DNA from: Lepus europaeus | Taxonomy: Eukaryota > Chordata > Mammalia > Lagomorpha > Leporidae | DNA length: 64,000 nucleotides | Direction of reading: 5' to 3' | Assembly (NCBI RefSeq): GCF_033115175.1 | Contig: NC_084830.1 | Location: 116,958,709 to 117,022,708 of the forward strand | Program-made: the position numbers and the translations under genes | The notes under the pieces: generated by a model | The model's input: the letters and a program-made list of their open reading frames with translations, nothing else | What the model was told of the DNA's origin: nothing | Databases searched by the model: none | Part shown: in pieces, positions 19,396 to 32,007 of the stretch | Numbering within the stretch: position 1 is the first letter of the stretch | Layout: each line of letters opens with the position of its first letter

Positions 19396-19751
19396 AGAAA
19401 ATCAAACTTAAAAATGCAATGCTTTTCCTAAGTTCATGGATTTAAATTTGCATTTTCTATATGGACAGAAAATGCTAGCTGTGGTGTCATAGAAATAAAA
19501 TGGGAAAAAAAGAATACAAAAATGTATGTAGTGTAACTCTGATTCAGTTTTTAAATGTAGAGAACTATCTAAGAGTTGAGAGAAGGGAGATATAGAAAAC
19601 ACAGCAAAACCTCACTTGGAATTATGTCTAAGCAGAATTATAATTTAAGATTATAAAATTTTAAAAAGTTAAAATTTGCTATATTTTCCAGATTTTCTGC
19701 ATGATATGTTACCATGATTAGAAAAATTACAAACCATTTAAAACAGAAACA

Positions 19752-20078
19752 AAAGGTGGACATTTGGCTTAGCAGTTCAAACACTGGTTAGGATACTGGC
19801 ATTGCATATCAGAGTGCCTTGGCTCGGGCCCTGGCTCCATTTTCTATTCCAACTTCCTGCTGATGCATATCCAGTAAGGCAACATGGATGGATCAAGTAC
19901 TTGAGTCCCTGCCCTGTATGTGGGAAACATGGACTGAATTTCAAGCTCTCAGCTTCTACCTGGCCCAGTTACAGTCATGTGTATGTTACAGGAGTAAACC
20001 AGCAGATGGGAGATCTCTAACTATTTGTATTTCTGCATATGTGTGCCTCTAATAAATTTTTTAATCTCACCTGATATT
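19752..20078 (+). mobile_element. CSINE, diverged
   Basis: AGGTGGACATTTGGCTTAGC head, AACTTCCTGCTGATGCATAT, GTACTTGAGTCCCTGCC, GAGTAAACCAGCAGATGGGA and an AATAAATTTTTTAATC tail. Old sense copy. Confidence 0.75.
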
Positions 20079-20344
20079 TAAAAAAATAAAATAAAGGCCA
20101 AAAGAAAATGTATTCAAAGATCAAACATATCACATAGAATATGGGGTTTACCCTCTACTTTGCAGTTCATCAATAAATGGATGATAATACAGAAATTGTG
20201 AGTCTCAACCCTCAACACCTATATATCATGTTACAATGTCTTCCCCAGGCACATTTAGTCCTTTCCTTTACTGCTTTTGTAAAGCACATGAGGCATCCCA
20301 CATATTAGTGTCTCTCTATATCCCTTTATGTAGTTCAAGTGTTT

Positions 20345-20462
20345 CATTCTTCTCTTGCTTAAATTTTGGACCTTAGAGACCAAAGACCGCATCTTATTTG
20401 TTGACCTCTGTGTCTCAGCATTGACACATAGCAGATGCTCAATAAATACATACAAGGTAAAT
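20345..20462 (+). mobile_element. L2 3' end
   Basis: TGGACCTTAGAGACCAAAGA, GTCTCAGCATTGACACATAG and CAGATGCTCAATAAATACAT match the L2 3' terminal consensus (..CTTAGAGGGCAGGGA..CCCAGCACCTAGCACATAGTAGGTGCTCAATAAAT). Confidence 0.7.
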
Positions 20463-23400
20463 AAATGAATATCTAAAGTGTTTTTAAATACATAGCATGA
20501 GGATGGGCATTTAGTGTGGCAGGAAAGAAGCCACTTGGAATGCCCACAACCCATCTGCCCTCAAAAGAGACTAGATTCACATAATGAAAAACAGATAATC
20601 TAAATAAACACAGTAACAAGATCAAAAACTAGAGGCATGATTGTGAACCAAAGCCCATCATGGAGCAGTAAACACTATTTACATTCCATAACAATCACAA
20701 AAGAACATTATGAAGACGACAACATTGACACTGACCTGAAAGACAACTGGGAAAAAAACACATAATTAAGTAAAGACACAAGTAAAAGACATAGACTTGC
20801 GAATACTTTCACACCATCAACAAAAATGAGAAAGGCAGGAACTGACTGGATATAACTAAGAAGCTTATGATCACTACATTTTTCATTAAAACCTAACAGC
20901 TGACCAGATAACAAGAATTCTTCTTGTAAATATTTATCAAAAGATCCTGAGCACCAGCCAGCTCATCCATCACTACTGACTTCTCTTCACCTGTCTACCT
21001 CAGGTATTTCTCCCCCAAAACACAAAAATAGCCACTGTCTAGTCCTTCTATCTGCCCTCCTTCCTCCCCAGCCAATTTACCCCATGAAGTTTATCTTTGA
21101 AGTCACTTTTTCAACTAAAATAACCACCTTCTACAACGCTCCCAGACACCTCCACCATCACTACACCTCTGCTCTTGTCACAGCCTATCCTAATTTGTCA
21201 GTTTCCCCACTCACAGTGTGCCAGTCTTGCCTTCATAGACCTTTGCTCACTATTTGGAGAAGAAGAGGGGGAAAAAGAGAAGAAAGGAAAGAAGGGAAAA
21301 AAAAACTTGCATCATATGTTATTTTGCCTCTGCACAATTTGTACAGCCATCCTCACTGCAAGGAGAGCTGATAAACATTTGGGAACATATCATTACCATT
21401 TGGGGCCCCATATGGCATATATTCTTTCCAAACCCACCTGGGTAATATTGTTCCTTCCAACAATCCCATTATCGGCTTTTTGTTGCGCTATTAGGAATAA
21501 ATCACTGGTCAACAAATAATCATGAAGCTCAACTAGGAAAGGTGTTCCCTATAAGGATCTAACTGTGGATGCTGAAAAGATGTTCCCTTGTCCATCTGTA
21601 AAATGTGGATGAGTGCAGAGAGGACACCTGACGAACCTTTTATCCAAACTCCAAGTTTTTTTCTCAGAAGCCCCTCCTCCTCCAAAGCAAATCTCAACAG
21701 CCAAGAGAACAATTTTCTACAGCACCATCAGATCACTGGTACTGAGTTTCTCTTCACAGCAAGGGATCCTGATGGCTAATTTTATTTTTCCTTTCACCAA
21801 TGAAGCCAGAATATTTGCCATACTTTCTCCACACTATTTACATTTCCATTGCTGTCATATTATTTCTCATTGTCAAGTATGGCTACCTCCATGTGGTTGA
21901 CTGAGTAAATCAAACCTGCCTGAATGTCCCCAAATGTGGCCAGAAAGTTTTTTTTTTTTTAATAACCACACACTCGCCAATTCTTTAGGCAGCTTTGTAC
22001 TTCTAGAGCTAAGGGGACCTTCCCATTACCTCAGTGTTGCCTATTAGTTCTCTCTGGTTTTATTAAAACCTTTCTCTTTCATTAAAATAAAAAGCCTCTG
22101 AAAAACTACATTTACAGATTTTCTGCAACCCACAATTTATGGCTGCTACTTGCAACCTTCAAAAGCTTTTAAAAATAGTATTGGCTCTATTATTCTATAT
22201 TATGGTAATTGTAGTAAAGATTTAAGAGGCACTTTAAGACTTTTTAGCTCCACAGTATATTTCTGTTCCAATTTCTTGCTCAGGCATTTGGGAAAGAAGC
22301 CTTATTTAAAAGCTTTACCCTCTGCCCCCCTGATACACAGCTCCTCTCTTAACTGCATTCTCTAGACCTCACTGCACAATTAGGAAAGCTGGGTCTCCAA
22401 TTAGAGCACAGCAAAACATGGGGCAAGACACATCTTTCCAGAAGCCCGTTCCATTTATACGCGCCTGACAATAATCAATTTTTTCTCTTGTGCAAGGCAA
22501 CTCTGACCTCTTTGTTATGCTTCACATTCCCTGGTTAACTCCCACCCCTCCTTTGCTCCCATAGGAAATCAGCACAGATAATCACAAGATTAAATAACTC
22601 CAATGCCACGCTAAAACATTCAAAGTCATTAATGTAACCAATGCCCAAGGGGCCACAGGGATTTATGTAGTATTGAAATTAAACTGACCTCACCCTATCT
22701 TCGACATAGATCTGTTCTTTCTAGTTAACCTGTGCTTTTCTCTTTTTCCCTCATCTATGATGGTGACAATTCACAACACCCAAACAAAACAAAAAACAAA
22801 AAAACAACCAGCTAATGGAATTTCCACAACTGTGGGCATGCACAAAATCCCAAAGTAAAGATTGTCCTGGTGTTGTCTTTTGTATTTAGTGTACCACATG
22901 GGATGAGCATTTGACACTCAACTCCCTCCACACTCCACACATTGCTGAGGCATTTTTCTTGGGCATACACCATATGGAAAAATGACATAGCCCCCAATTC
23001 TTCTATTCCCTGCTTTAGAAATTGAGTAGGATCTGTACAGAACAAAACTAAGAGTCTCCTACTCTCCAAAGAACAGAGCCAAGCCACAGATTTCGCCTGT
23101 TCTGACTAGAACTCTCATACCCACCAGCTAAAATCTTTCATTGTGTCAATAGTTATCAGCTGGGGAGCTTTTGCGTTGCACCTCGATAACGAGTACATTT
23201 CCCCCAACTCCTAGCTTTTTTCCAAAGCAAAGGATAGCTCTCTTCCATACCCACAGTAAATAATCTTAAGCATTTCCGCTTTGTTTTGCTTTGCTCCAAG
23301 TTTCCATGTAAATTTCAGAAGGGTAAACACACAGATTCCTGCCCACTGGTATTTTATGATTTTAATTTGCTCAAAAGCTCTGAATTTCATTATATTTTCC

Positions 23401-24850
23401 CATTTGGTGCATGGGAGTTTTACAGTTAACAGATGTTCACTTAATAGAGTCTCCTAGTGAGCAAATCAGTTTTTTCCCTCTGGTATTCATGTAACTTTCT
23501 AGTCCTGCAGTAGCTGTTTCTGGTGCCTGCCAAGATATCTGGCAGTAGAAGCTCAAATCAAAAAGTGCAACAGCTCTTTGTAAATGTAGCTTCTCATTCC
23601 TTCAGTCCCAATCGTTCCAATTTAACTCCTCCCTCATTAATGCCATTTCAGAAATCCCACTGGGGAAAACACCAACTTCAGAAACCAGACAGGTTTCACT
23701 GGCAGATGAAAAGATGCTCTGTACCCAATAAATATTGTCTTAGCCGCTGGCCACTGCAAATGCCAAAAATTTTAATACACGCAAAATACTAAAGGAAGAG
23801 AATTCTAAACTACTCCAATCTCCAATTAATGAGTTTTCTGGAGTGCTTTACTCAAGAATATATCTCAGCATATTAAAATAAGCCACAATACTGAAGCAAG
23901 GCCCGTGCCCTAAGAATCCCGACATGTCTTCTTACAGTTTCTTACCTAACTAGGAAAGGTTCTGTGGATGTCTGCAGAGTCACTATCACAGGCCCTCTTT
24001 ACAAAAAAAACACCACCTAAAAGGCTCGAGTAGCCCATGTCACACTAATACTCCAACTTAGGGTCCTGAATGGACCCTAAGAATGTTTTCACTGAGAGGG
24101 CATTTGGACCCCAAATTACCCTGTAAGTAGCAGAAGAACAGGGCAAATTTCTTCATAAAGACATACAAGATCCCAACGTTTTGGAAGTCTTTATGGTTAT
24201 TTTCTTGATAGGATTCCTAAGACCAGGGCTGTGAAAAATGAGGGATTAAAAATAGTAAAAAGCAGGTGGGGGGAAATCTTAGAAAAGTCATCAAATAGTA
24301 CTCTTTCTCTCCTGATAGCAGACTCCTAACCATGTACAACAGACTTTATCTTCTGTGATTCCTGTCAAGAGCTGTATGTATGGCCCTGTTTATTATCTCA
24401 ATGGCCTTTATCTGGAGTGCTCATGCCCTGATCAGCTGTCAAAATCTGTCTGTGACATCTATGGCTTCTAGGTTAATCATTTGTCGGGTTCAGCCAAATC
24501 TTCCCTCCTTCAAAAAGTCCCACCCAATCCCCAACATTTATCCTCAACCAAACATGCATCTTTTTGTAGGTGAGAAATATTTTTCAAATGCCTTATTTAA
24601 CACATAGTTAACTTGAGGCCATTAGCACCTAAGATATACACCTAATTTGATAAATGAATAAACCCAGAGCCAGAAATCAAGCCCAAGTGTCCACACTCCC
24701 ACCTGAAGCACTTGTCATTTCAGTTACAATCTAATTGATTATGTTCTTTAAAGTTTTATGTTCTTCACTATCCCTTTATCCCTGAGCATTCTGAGGCTTC
24801 TTGAGCACCCTTACTATGCTAAGTGATTTAAAGACATTTATTAATCATAG
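20463..24850. other. 4.4-kb repeat-poor region
   Basis: In this span I recognise no SINE, L1 or LTR, which is exceptional for the window, where a SINE occurs on average about every 1.5 kb. Composition is balanced. Only homopolymer runs interrupt it (e.g. 21950-21960, 22785-22805). Frames up to 114 codons occur on both strands but none shows recognisable domains or conserved-looking start contexts. It may hold conserved noncoding elements, or old repeats that I cannot recognise by eye. Confidence 0.5.
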
Positions 24851-25230
24851 GAATTGCTGAAAGTGGGTTCATTCCAGAAACAGAAACCACTCTGGGCATT
24901 TCAGAGAGAATTTAATGCAGGAAATGAGTTGAGAATGGAGCGGTAAGGCTGCCCAGAACCAAGCAGAAACAGGAGACTGTTACCAGAGCCAGGGGTCAAC
25001 AACAGTGATGGAAGTAGAGACCTGCTCCAACTTGTACAGTGGGAGCTGTAGCAGTAGAGGAAATGCAGTCGCTGCCAAAGAGGGTAGAAAAAGACGGCAG
25101 AGAGAGGAACACCCTAGAATCTCCTTTCCTTCACCCCTCTGCTCTCCTGCCCATGCCTCCCATTGGCCAAACCCTAAACAAGATGGCTGAGGAGGAGGCT
25201 TGCTGGTGTCAGTTCTCACTATGATTCAGA
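24851..25230. other. Possible ancient interspersed repeat
   Basis: GTTCATTCCAGAAACAGAAA, TTTCAGAGAGAATTTAATGC AGG and AAACAAGATGGCTGAGG have the flavour of an old LTR or DNA repeat found in other mammals (the AGAGAATTTAATGCAGG phrase in particular), but I cannot name it. Three frames of 61-79 codons here are not supported as genes. Confidence 0.3.
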
Positions 25231-25727
25231 GCCAAGCAAAGTTGAAGAAGCGCTCTGAGGCACACAGGCAAATATCCTGCACAGTGTATGCTATCAGTCC
25301 CGTTTGCCAATTCAGGAAACTCAGGCTGAGAGTTGAGATATCTTCCCAAAGTTACATATATAATTATTGCCTGATTCTTTTTCCCAACTTCAACACGGCA
25401 CAGCTAATTCCTCTGCCCATAATCTTTCACTGTCCTGCAATCCAGTACAATCCCCGTCACCTCTCACTTTTCTTAACCTTAACCATGAACACTGATTGTT
25501 AATGTGTGATTGGTGAACTGATCGAAAGCTAAACAAATTGCCTGATTCTCTTCACATGTGAAGGCTTCCGTATGTGAATTTCCAGAGGCTGTTCATTTTA
25601 CATTTTGCAAATGTCCTATTCCCTATTTGTTGCACAGGGAGATCCACTGTGGACCTCCCAAATCACAGACTTCCTTGGAGCACTGTTTGAAGCCAGTCAT
25701 ACAGGGCTAATGTCTTACATAATATGG
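25231..25727. other. Unique sequence, no feature seen
   Basis: About 0.5 kb between the possible old repeat and a MIR; nothing recognised. Confidence 0.5.
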
Positions 25728-25900
25728 GCTGCAGTTCGATTTAGGAGCAAAGCCTTTGAAATTAGACTAAGCAGGACAAAATCCTTTTGCTTTGCTACTC
25801 ACAAGCTGTGTGACCTCATGGGAAATGAATTCACCTTTCTGAACATCAGATTCCCATGAGCAAAATGAAGAAAAAGATAGAACCTATCATGTACAGTGGG
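25728..25900 (+). mobile_element. MIR SINE
   Basis: Sense MIR: AGCCTTTGAAATTAGACTAA, TTTGCTACTCACAAGCTGTG TGACCTCATGGGAAATGAAT, CACCTTTCTGAACATCAGAT and a C-C-C-ATGAGCAAAATGAAG segment follow the MIR core (..AGCTGTGTGACCTTGGGCAA..CTCTGAGCCTCAGTTTCCTC..AAATG). Confidence 0.82.
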
Positions 25901-25943
25901 GTAAGGAGAAATAAATTAAATAGGCTATAAAAAGAAAGATAAG

Positions 25944-26280
25944 GTCATTGTTGTGATTCAGCAGTTTAAACTGCTGCCTACAATGCCAGCATCCCATATT
26001 GGAGCACCATTTGGAGTCCTGGTTGTTCCACTTCCAATTTAGCTCCCTGCTAATGTGCCTAGGAAAGCAACAGAAGACGGTCCAAATGCATGCACACCTG
26101 CCACCCATATGGGAGACCCAGATGGAATTCCTGACTCCAAGCTTCTGCCTTGGCCAGCCCTGGCCTTTACGGCCAGTTAGGGAGTAAACTAGAAGGTTCT
26201 CTCTCTCTTGTGCTCTCTCGCTCACTCATTCACTTGCTCTCTCTCTAACCCATCACTGCATAAAATCATAATAAACAGAT
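25944..26280 (+). mobile_element. CSINE
   Basis: TGTTGTGATTCAGCAGTTTA head, CAGCATCCCATATTGGAGCA, TTAGGGAGTAAACTAGAAGG, CT-rich CTCTCTCTTGTGCTCTCTCG and an ATAATAAACAGAT tail. Sense, diverged. Confidence 0.82.
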
Positions 26281-27837
26281 CATTTTGGTAGCAAACACAG
26301 TTCAAATGCTTAAACATATTAGAGAAGATGAGAATGACAATAATAAATATTCAGAAAAACATTCGCCAGGAAGGAATGCACTTTATATGAATAAATCAAA
26401 AAGTGAGGCCTCTCTCAAGCATTCATATAGTAATTCACAGTTTTGTAGCAATTAAGCAACAATGTGACAATAACAAGTCAGCAACCCCAAGCAGCAGCAA
26501 ACTTCAGGGTCCTTACAAATACTCTGGGGACATTTAAATTTTTTATTCTTAATCGTCAACAAGTTAGTAGCCCAAGAATTATAAAGAATTCTATTTATCT
26601 GCATGGAGCTGATCAATATTCACTCAGCATGCTTCAGTTGCTAGCGTCTCTGAGGAATAAAATAGTCAGCAGCACAATTTTGTTGCGATGGTGGTGGTAA
26701 TTTTTTTTTGCTAAATTATTCACCTTCTTGAAAAGCAATTTGATAAATGTTTATTTCTTCATAATACATTCCAACAACTGCTGATTTGTGGCCCTTGCTG
26801 TGGGCTGAATTTAAATTATGAGGAGGTAACTGCTCCAAGAAAACATCAAGACAGAGCCACAGACAAGCTCTGGGGTTGTTTTCTTCTTTTTCTCGTGGAA
26901 CACACTGGCACTGGCCTCCACCACACAAGGGCATTCACTGAACTTAAGAGATGTATTAACAGACTCATGCACAGGCACAACCTGCAGTGTGAATGCCAAC
27001 ACCACAGGGTTGGCAGTAGACTCAGTATACAACAGGAGGGGACAGCCCCACGGCCAACCCAGCATGAACAAGACTTGGAGTTGTGCTGATGAGCAGTCCA
27101 AGCAAGGGGCTAGAAGAGCGATGCGGGTGAAACGCATCCCAAGTGCTTTCTGCACCAGAAAGGTTTTCTGACCATGAGACCCTATCTAAAAACAAAAATA
27201 ATGGGAAGTACACAAAGTTATTTTCTTCTTCCAGCCTCTTCTGAATAATGGCCTCACCACCACCACTATGTAGAGATGGTTCCTCAGTTAGAGACAAAAC
27301 AAATGCTTATTGCAAACACCTGGGTAGGAAGGTTGTCGTCTCATAGGATCCTTCTTCTCATTTTCCTATTATCTTCATTTCTTCCATGGAAGGGTATTCC
27401 ACAGTCTTTTCTCCAAACACTTAAGAGGATTTAAATTAAGAAGAAATGAAGTTCAGTGTGCCAGGAGCAGCAGAGCACAGCAGTATTTTCTTTCACACAG
27501 GAAAAGTACAGAAGTTAATGCCACTGCTTCCCCTTGTCCTTCCTAAGGAAGCATGCGAGGGAAATTCCCTCTCAATAAAAGCCCTCCCGCACAATTAGAC
27601 TTCAGTCCTGCCTGCAGAATGAGGCAAATTGTTCACATTTAGCTTGACTGCGACCATGCACTTGGAGACAATCATACATTTCTTATTTCTGACATGGAAA
27701 CTTCTAGAAAGGAACTCATGCAAAATTTTTTAATGTGATTGACTCTGAGCAATATGACTTTTTTTTTACAACAGCCATATTTTATGTGTATAACTTTTAA
27801 ATACTGCAGTCAAACTTACCCTTCTAAATTTTATTTC
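26281..27837. other. 1.55-kb repeat-poor region
   Basis: No recognised transposon. Several AT-rich words resembling homeodomain sites occur (AATTATTC, TAATTT, CAATTAAG), and composition is even. Small frames on both strands (up to 114 codons) have no recognisable product. A conserved noncoding element is possible but only alignment could tell. Confidence 0.45.
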
Positions 27838-28585
27838 AGGTACATAAATTTCACATATTTCATATATACAGATTTAGGAACACAGTGATACTTTCCACCC
27901 TGCCTTCCCTCCCACCCATACTCCCACTTTTCTCCTTCCTCCCTCTCCTATTCCCACTCCTGATTTTCACAAAGATCTATTTTCAGCTTACTTTATACTT
28001 GTAAGATTAATCCTATACTAAGTAAGGAATTCAACAAATAGTATGAAGGAAAAAACACTGTTCATCAACAGTAGAGACAAGGGCTGTAAACAGTCACTGA
28101 ATCTCAAAATGTCCATTTTACACCAATACATTACATTTTAGGTTCTCTGGTAGCTACCATAGATCTGGGAAATCATGGTATCTGTCTTTTTGGGACTTGC
28201 TTAATTCATTAAGTATAATGGTATTCAGTTGCATCCCTTTTGTTGCAAAAGATAGGATTTCATTTTTTTTTATTGCTAAGTAGTACTCCATAGTGTATAT
28301 ATACCATAATTTCTTTATCTAGTCATCAGTTAATGGATATCTGGGTTGTTTACATATCTTAGCTATTGTGAACCAGGCTGCAATGAACATGGGGGTACAG
28401 ATAACTCTTTCATATGCTGATTTCACTTCCCTTGAGTAAATTCCCAGGAGTGGGATTGCTGGGTTATATGATTTATTTTCAGCTTTCTGAATTATCTCCA
28501 TACTGTCTTCCACAGTGACTGCACTAGTTACATTCCCACCAACAGTGGATTAGGGTACCTTTTTCACCACATCCTCTGGTCAAAC
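27838..28585 (-). mobile_element. L1 3' fragment, antisense
   Basis: ATATACAGATTTAGGAACAC, the C-rich tract TTCCCTCCCACCCATACTCC, ATAGTGTATATATACCATAA TTTC, GGATATCTGGGTTGTTTACA, GAACCAGGCTGCAATGAACA and TTCCCACCAACAGTGGATTA. These match the antisense L1 3' region and the ORF2 C-terminus, where a 64-codon frame at 28513-28319 reads [12 protein letters not shown]. It parallels 2262-2730 but retains more ORF2. Confidence 0.88.
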
Positions 28586-29071
28586 TTACTCTTGATTCAG
28601 ACAGGTTCCTGTGCTATTATATTCATGCTGTCTTTTGTTACAACAGCAGCCTCTGAGCATTTGATGGTTTTGCCCTTACATTAGGGATGGAAACTCAAAT
28701 AACTACAGAAGTCAGGAAAAATTAATGAGTGAAGTGAACCCCATTAGGGAATCTCAGAGGTGACAGTGGATGGGAACTTGAGAACATGAACCACCTCCAC
28801 ATAACTGCTAATAAGTCTCAGAAAATTGCTTTCAGTGGAAAACCAAGTCTTAGTATTGCCAGTTCTAATTTTGCCAAAAATTTGCCAAGTTCTCCTAATT
28901 TTGCCAATGAACTGCCAAATTCATCTTTGGTAAATACAAATTGAAAATCTGGATTTACATAAAAACAATGAACTACAAATCAAATATAAAGAAATACAAT
29001 GCGGGCTAAGACTTGGAGCTATAGTTTGTGATTTCAAACCAGTACTTATCCCTTCTAAAATTTATAATACT
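28586..29071. other. Unique sequence, no feature seen
   Basis: About 0.5 kb; contains the internally repeated word AATTTTGCCAA around 28869-28905 but nothing nameable. Confidence 0.5.
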
Positions 29072-29382
29072 TTTTTAAAGGTTTATTTATTTATTTGAAA
29101 GGTAGAGTCACAGAGGAAGAGACAGAGAGAGAAAAGATCTTCCATCCACTGGCTCAATCCCCAAATGGCCTCAAAAGCCGGTGCTGTGCTGGTCCAAAGC
29201 CATGAGCCAGAAGCTTCTTCTGGGTCTAACACGTGGGTGCAGGGGCCCATGGACTTGGGCCATCTTCTGCTGCTTTCCCAAGTACATTGGCAGGGAGCTG
29301 AATCAGAAGTGGAGCAACCAGATCTCTACTTGGTGTCCATATGGGATGCCAGCCCTGCTACAGCACAACACCAGCCCCAATT
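29072..29382 (-). mobile_element. CSINE, antisense
   Basis: AAAGGTTTATTTATTTATTT GAAAGGTAGAG tail complement, CCACTGGCTCAATCCCCAAA, TCTTCTGCTGCTTTCCCAAG, ATATGGGATGCCAGCCCTGC and head complement AGCACAACACCAGCCCC. Confidence 0.9.
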
Positions 29383-30363
29383 TTTAATACTTGATACTAG
29401 ACTGATGTATGAACTTCAGTCAAATACATAGTAACTTGATACAGCAGCAGATTGTTTCTCACTCAGTTAACACTCCATTTTGGTTCCAAATCATTGGTAT
29501 GGCTAGGGATGGAGTATACAGGGAAGAGGGAGAAGTTCTACTTCAAACAGTCATTTAGAAAAGCAGGGTAAGTGGTTCTACCATGTTCAGTATGTGACTT
29601 CCAAGGTCATCCTGGGGATTGCCTCCATCTCAGTCCAATATTAGCTCCTCTCTCTTGTTCCTTCAGACATGGAAATAAAGGGAGTGGAGAGGGAAGATGG
29701 AACAGAGATAAAAGCTGCCTTTCTCCCAACATAACCTTTTCTATTAAGGATCTGGGACTCATACTCTGGAAATCTAGAGAGAGGCATGTGTTCTGGATCA
29801 GTGATCCCTTTCTGTTTTTTAAAAGTGAAATGGTATATATATTATGATATTACAAATATGTTTCAAGGCATACATGCACCATTCTCTACTCTCCAATTGA
29901 AAAAAAAAAAACTTTCCAATGATTATCAATAATGGGTAATATTCCAAGAACATATTAGAACATCAGATTTGGAAACATACTTCAAACTATATCCCAGCCT
30001 TCTCAATTTAAGGAGGCATGTTTCTTAATGGTCATTTAATTATTTGAGGCAGATGTACAACTAGAAAAATCTCAAATTGTTGTTTTCTCTTCCACTTTAT
30101 ATACTGTCCAAACTACAGTATAAATCATTTTTTCTACTTAAAGTTTGAATGAATATTACTATAATATTATCCTTTTTTTCACAGGTTTCAAAAGTCAATA
30201 GCAAAGGGAATTTCCAGGAGAATGTAGTAGATACGTCATTTTTTTAAAAATTAACATTTTGAGATTTGATTATTGTTTATAGCCCTTGTCTATATCCCTG
30301 AGGAACAGTGGCTTTTCTACTTTCCACTTTATTTAGTGAAGAGGTTAAAGTAAATTGAAAGTC
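29383..30363. other. Mostly unique; possible old repeat at 29430-29730
   Basis: GACTTCCAAGGTCATCCTGG and the CCATTTTGGTTCC..GTTCTACCATGTTCAG order resemble an ancient mammalian interspersed repeat that I cannot name. The remainder to the LTR at 30364 is AT-rich unique DNA. Confidence 0.35.
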
Positions 30364-30846
30364 TGTTGCGGGGAGGGGGGGGGCGCTCCAATCGAAAAGG
30401 AAACAAAGTTGCTAAGCCTCCACTGGACAAGGCCGCTAAGCCTTTGCTCGAGTTTGCCCACTTCCACATCCCAGTGACTCAGCGTTTCTAACAGCCCAAG
30501 ATGGCCCCCGGGGGTGGTACCTAGCCTGACAGGAGACTTCCATATTCATGAGTAGTATGTGCCCTCAGCTGTGATAGGCCCTTAAGGGAGTGTCCAGCTC
30601 GTGTCCTGCCTTACCTTTCAGCTGGTTGGCTCAGTTCCCTTATGCCCTGCACAGCCCCCTTTCTGTGTCTATAAAAGCTTCCCCCCTCCTAATAAAGTCG
30701 AGAACCCGGCCGCGCCCTGGGCATTGACTGATCTCCCAGCTCTGCTGTGGTTCCTTTGCCGACATTCATCATCCCACTCGGCCCCTGAGCTCCCCAGGCT
30801 GGCCCTGAGGAGCTCTATCGGACCTGCTGCCCCGTGACGAGCAGCA
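30364..30846 (+). mobile_element. Solo LTR of an endogenous retrovirus (LTR-C)
   Basis: Sense LTR of about 483 bp beginning TGTTGCGGGGAGG and ending GAGCAGCA. Short duplication gtct lies at 30361-30364 (sharing the first T) and 30847-30850, suggesting a 4-bp TSD as in class I elements; one base of ambiguity remains at the left end. U3 holds a G-run at 30370-30383, CCAATC, a repeated GCTAAGCCT and an AP-1 site (TGACTCA, 30475-30481). TATAAAAG is at 30670-30677 and AATAAA at 30691-30696. No internal retroviral genes adjoin it. Confidence 0.82.
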
Positions 30847-31273
30847 GTCTGTCATTGCAAAAATTAAATAAGAAGAACAAAGGAAGAAAGAGGGAGGGAG
30901 GGTAGCATGGGAAGTATCATTATGTTCTGAAACTGAATATATTTATGAAATTTGCTCACTTTAAATAAATTTTAAAAATAAATAAGTAAAATAAAATTTC
31001 CTTTGTAACAAGCAAAAAATACCTTTCTCTCTTCTGGAAACAGCACCCTGACTTGCCTTTCAGGAACAACTTGTACCCCATTCTGGTTTGACACCATACC
31101 CTCCCTCAGCCCCAGGAACAAGCAGATGACCCAGACCTGGCCAATCAGAGCATTCCTACTGTGGCCACAGTTCCAAGAAAGCAAAGTTACTCAGTTCCAG
31201 CACTGTTTAATAAGATAACTTGGGAAGAGATAAAAGATTTATGCTGTATGTAAAGGCCTTTAATAAGAGTGGA
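30847..31273. other. Unique sequence with AT-rich run
   Basis: Right flank of LTR-C; a GGAAGAAAGAGGGAGGGAGG purine stretch at 30881-30902 and AT-rich DNA. No gene seen. Confidence 0.5.
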
Positions 31274-31605
31274 TAAGCCGGGGCTGGTGATACGGCACAG
31301 TGGGTTAACTTGCCACACGCTATGCACATCCCATAGTAGAGTGCTGGTTCAAGTCCTAGCTGCTCTACTTGCAATCCATCTTTCTGATAATGTGTTTGGA
31401 AAGCAGTAGTTTCTGGTTCAACTACTTGAGTCCCTGTCAATCACACAGGGAGTTCCTGGCTCCTGACTTTCATTGGGAGCAGCCCCTGCTGCTGTGATCA
31501 TTCAGGAGGGAACCATAAGAGAGACTACTTTGTCCATCCCTCTTTCTCTCTGTGTGTCATACCATATTTCAAATTAATTAATGAATCTCTTAAAAATTGA
31601 AGGGA
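31274..31605 (+). mobile_element. CSINE
   Basis: Head GCCGGGGCTGGTGATACGGC ACAGTGGG, CTTGCAATCCATCTTTCTGA, TTCAGGAGGGAACCATAAG, CTCTCTGTGTGTCATACC and AAATTAATTAATGAATCTC tail. Old sense copy, first of four aligned SINEs. Confidence 0.82.
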
Positions 31606-31669
31606 TAAGCCAGAAGCTCTTAGGTCTATAGCATAGACAAAGCCTGCCAACTCATAAAAGTTGATACAG

Positions 31670-32007
31670 GGGCCGGCGCCATGGCTCTACAGGCTAATCC
31701 TCCACCTAGCTGCGCCGGCACACTGGGTTCTAGTCCCAGTCGGGGCGCTGGATTCTGTCCTGGTTGCCCCTCTTCCAGACCAGCTCTCTGCTGTGGCCCG
31801 GGAGTGCAGTGGAGGATGGCCCAAGTGCTTGGGCCCTGCACCCCATGGGAGACCAGGAGAAGCACCTGGCTCCTGGCTTCAGATCAGCGCGGCGCGCCGG
31901 CCACAGTGCACCAGCTGTGGCGGCCATTGGAGGGTGAACCAACGGCAAAGGAAGACCTTTCTCTCTGTCTTTCTCTCTCTCACTATCCACTCTGCCTGTC
32001 AAAAAAA
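31670..32007 (+). mobile_element. CSINE, young subfamily, with TSD and Pol III boxes
   Basis: Near-consensus copy. A-box-like TGGCTCTACAGG at 31682-31693 and B-box-like GGTTCTAGTCC at 31726-31736 show the tRNA origin. Body GGGTGAACCAACGGC and a TCTGCCTGTC-poly(A) tail follow. The perfect 14-bp duplication aaaagttgatacag lies at 31656-31669 and 32008-32021. The 111-127-codon frames here are SINE artefacts. Confidence 0.97.

Noticed and set aside
20708-20914. 68-codon hydrophobic minus-strand frame
   Set aside because: No start context, neighbours or similarity to support a gene.
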